Below are positions 34,782 to 36,729 of a DNA stretch of 36,729 nt, piece by piece (position 1 is the stretch's first letter; every line of letters begins with the position of its first letter). Where the stretch lies: NCBI GenBank assembly GCA_964538565.1, contig CAZIGW010000007.1, forward strand, positions 1-36,729. The letters run 5' to 3'. Source of the stretch: CAYVBN01 sp964538565 (lineage in GTDB: Bacteria; Pseudomonadota; Alphaproteobacteria; Rhizobiales; Xanthobacteraceae). The notes under the pieces are model-generated. The model had not been told where the DNA came from, made no database searches, and saw nothing but the letters and a program-made list of their open reading frames with translations. A program made the position numbers and the translations under genes.

Positions 34782-36355
34782 TGCCGCAAGACGACGTAGA
34801 GCAGGAGCCCGAGCAGGGCGGCGATCGCCCACAGGGCGAGGGCGACCCAGCGGTTGCGGCGCGCCTCGGCGCGTCCGATCGCCGCGACCGTCTCGGGGGC
34901 GAGCACGATGCCGTTGCGTGTCGCGACGTCGAGCTGATCGGCGATCTGCCCGGCGCGCGAGAGGAGCGAGGGAACGTTGCCGATGAACCGTCCGATCTCG
35001 GCGGCGCCCTCGGCGGCGCCTTCGATGCGGCCGACCGGTCCGAGGTGGCGCGCGATCCATTCGCGCACGATCGGCTCGGCGGTCGACCACATGTCGAGCC
35101 TGGGATCGAGCGAGCGCGCGACGCCTTCCACCACCACCATGGTCTTCTGCAACAGAAGCAGCTCCGGGCGTGTGCGCATGTCGAACAGGCCGGTGACCTC
35201 GAACAGCAGCATCAGGAGCTTCGCCATCGAGATCTCTTCTGCGGTGCGGTTGTGGATCGGCTCGCCGATGGCGCGGATCGCCTGCGCGAAGCTCTCGACC
35301 GAGTGATGGCGCGGCACGTAGCCGGCCTCGATATGGACCTCCGCGGTGCGGCGGTAGTCGCGCGTGATGAAGCCGTACAGCACCTCGGCGAGGAAACGGC
35401 GTTCCTTCGGTCCGAGCCGTCCCATGATGCCGAAGTCGACCGCGACCAGCCGGCCGGCGTCGTCGACGAAGAGATTGCCGGGATGCATGTCGGCATGAAA
35501 GAAGCCGTCGCGCATGGCGTGGCGCAGGAAGCTCTGGATCACCGAGCGCCCGAGCCGCGGCAGGTCGAAGCCCTTGGCGAGCAGCGCCTCGCGATCGGAC
35601 AGATGCGTGCCGTCGATCCATTCGAGCGTGAGCACGTCCTTGGCGGTCAGGTCCCAGTCGACGCCGGGCACGCGGAAATCGGGGTCTTCCCTGGTGTTCT
35701 CCGCCATTTCGGAGATCGCCACCGCCTCGAGGCGGAAATCCATCTCGATGGTGACCGAGCGCGCCAGCGTGTCCACCACCTCGAGCAGGCGCAGGCGGCG
35801 CGCTTCCGCCGAGAAGCGTTCGGCCTGGCGGGCGACGAAATAGAACGCGTCGAGATCGCCCTTGAAGCGCCGTTCGATGCCGGGCCGCAGCACCTTGACG
35901 GCGACCGCGCGCGGGCCGGCGGGGGTTGCGACCTCCGCGCGGTGCACCTGCGCGATGGAGGCGGCCGCGACCGGCGGTCCGAACGAGGTGAAGACCGCTT
36001 CGATCGGCCGGCCGAGCGCGCGCGCAACGGTCGCTTCCGCTTCCGCCTGCGCAAAGGGCGGCATCTTGTCCTGCAGGCTCTCGAGATCGCGCGCGAGCGC
36101 GACGCCGACGACGTCCGGCCGCGTTGCCAGGAACTGGCCGAGCTTGACGTAGGTGGGTCCGAGCGCGGTGAGCGCGTTGGCGAGCCGGTTGGCGCTTCCC
36201 GCGCTCGACGGCCGCTCCATCAGCCGCGCCAGTCGCACGGCGGGCCGCATCGCCAGCGGCACGAGCGCGGGATCGATGGCCGCGAGCGCGCCCTCGCGCG
36301 CGAACACGAAGCCCGCCCGCGCGAGACGCAGGAGATGCGAAATCGGCGAAATCAC
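34778..36355 (-). CDS. ubiB: UbiB, ubiquinone biosynthesis atypical kinase/ATPase
   Basis: A 525-residue membrane-anchored protein of the UbiB/ABC1 (COQ8) family, an ATPase needed for ubiquinone synthesis, thought to help extract or organise lipid intermediates. The signature KxGQ is Lys71-Gln74 in GPTYVKLGQFLATRPD; the A-rich loop region is PPVAAASIAQVHRAEV, then VAVKVLRPG, HADMHPGNLFVDD and AVDFGIMGRLG. Two C-terminal helices (about 500-522) anchor it. The GTG start at 36355 overlaps the ubiE stop (GTGA), so the two are translated together. A 53-base gap with a separate promoter precedes coaBC. Confidence 0.97.
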   Translation of the reverse strand: MISPISHLLRLARAGFVFAREGALAAIDPALVPLAMRPAVRLARLMERPSSAGSANRLANALTALGPTYVKLGQFLATRPDVVGVALARDLESLQDKMPPFAQAEAEATVARALGRPIEAVFTSFGPPVAAASIAQVHRAEVATPAGPRAVAVKVLRPGIERRFKGDLDAFYFVARQAERFSAEARRLRLLEVVDTLARSVTIEMDFRLEAVAISEMAENTREDPDFRVPGVDWDLTAKDVLTLEWIDGTHLSDREALLAKGFDLPRLGRSVIQSFLRHAMRDGFFHADMHPGNLFVDDAGRLVAVDFGIMGRLGPKERRFLAEVLYGFITRDYRRTAEVHIEAGYVPRHHSVESFAQAIRAIGEPIHNRTAEEISMAKLLMLLFEVTGLFDMRTRPELLLLQKTMVVVEGVARSLDPRLDMWSTAEPIVREWIARHLGPVGRIEGAAEGAAEIGRFIGNVPSLLSRAGQIADQLDVATRNGIVLAPETVAAIGRAEARRNRWVALALWAIAALLGLLLYVVLRH

Positions 36356-36729
36356 AACCGCCAGCCCGAATGCAGCGCCACGATGCCGCCGGTGAGCGGA
36401 CGGAAGCTGACGCGGCGAAGGCCGGCGCGCGCGATCATGTCGGCAAACGTCCGCGGCTTCGGAAAGCGGCGAATGGATTCGACGAGATAGCGGTAGGCCT
36501 CGCCGTCGCCCGTCACCGCCTGCCCGATCCTCGGAATGACGTTGAACGAGTAGAGATCGTAGAGCGCGTCGAGCCCCGGGACGTCGACGGCGGAGAATTC
36601 GAGACAGAGAAAATGCCCGCCCGGCCGCAGCACGCGGAACGCCTCGGCGAGCGCCGCCTCGATGCGCGGCACGTTGCGGATCCCGAACGCGATCGTGTAG
36701 GCGTCGAAGCTCCGGTCCGGGAACGGCAG
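36352..36729 (-). CDS. ubiE: UbiE, demethylmenaquinol/ubiquinone C-methyltransferase, partial
   Basis: Only the C-terminal 125 residues are inside; the 5' part lies beyond the right edge. The visible part begins LPFPDRSFDAYTIAFGIRN, with the post-motif II region of class I SAM-dependent methyltransferases, then VLRPGGHFLCLEFS (motif III), YSFNVIPRIGQAV and YRYLVESIRRFP, and ends GGIVALHSGWRL, all characteristic of UbiE. It methylates the benzoquinol ring carbon in ubiquinone synthesis. It is coupled to ubiB by overlapping stop and start codons. Confidence 0.96.
   Translation of the reverse strand: MPFPDRSFDAYTIAFGIRNVPRIEAALAEAFRVLRPGGHFLCLEFSAVDVPGLDALYDLYSFNVIPRIGQAVTGDGEAYRYLVESIRRFPKPRTFADMIARAGLRRVSFRPLTGGIVALHSGWRL

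Overview
The window is a GC-rich, gene-dense stretch of chromosome from an alphaproteobacterium, most likely of the order Hyphomicrobiales (Rhizobiales). This rests on the gene order aroA-cmk-rpsA-sppA-ihfB-lapA-trpF-trpB-trpA-accD-folC, the alphaproteobacterial forms of AddAB, an FYDLN-acid zinc-ribbon protein, a DivL-type pseudo-kinase with Tyr at the phosphorylation site, a TsaE/sugar-kinase fusion, and a ROSE-type RNA thermometer in front of a small heat-shock gene. ubiE-ubiB-coaBC-dut commonly lies near dnaA/oriC in this group, so the right end may be origin-proximal (inference). I found no insertion sequence, prophage, CRISPR array or integration site.

Layout. Positions 1-6706 are mostly minus strand: a partial flavodoxin-domain reductase, a formate/nitrite channel, (plus) ptsN, then DUF1150 and hsp20 behind an RpoH-like promoter and thermometer, a periplasmic sugar-phosphate-binding protein broken by one amber codon, a 2-oxoglutarate/Fe(II) oxygenase, tRNA-Ala(GGC) and the FYDLN-acid protein. 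Positions 6874-18554 are a plus-strand housekeeping block: shikimate pathway (aroA), nucleotide kinase (cmk), ribosomal protein S1, SppA, IHF-beta, LapA-like, tryptophan synthesis (trpF, trpB, trpA), accD, folC and a DoxX protein. Positions 18705-36729 are minus strand: an ATP-dependent DNA ligase, thioredoxin, the AddAB recombination helicase-nuclease, MurU, a TsaE-AmgK fusion, DivL, a cysteine-free Rrf2 regulator, dut, coaBC, ubiB and a partial ubiE.

The most unusual locus is at 33315-34781. CoaBC, the bifunctional coenzyme A biosynthesis enzyme, carries an N-terminal ribbon-helix-helix domain like the FitA/VapB antitoxins. Just upstream of its start are three copies of TGCAATCAT (two inverted, one direct) overlapping a promoter with 17-bp spacing (TTGATC / TAGAAT). 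This looks like an autoregulated fusion of a DNA-binding antitoxin domain with a metabolic enzyme, with no PIN toxin nearby. The second clear regulatory element is the ROSE-type thermometer at 3411-3503.

How the genes work together: murU with the kinase half of the TsaE fusion form a peptidoglycan-sugar salvage pair; addB and addA overlap and make one complex; trpF/trpB/trpA are one pathway, with an unusual double hairpin between trpB and trpA; ubiE and ubiB serve ubiquinone synthesis; hsp20 and DUF1150 form a heat-inducible unit.
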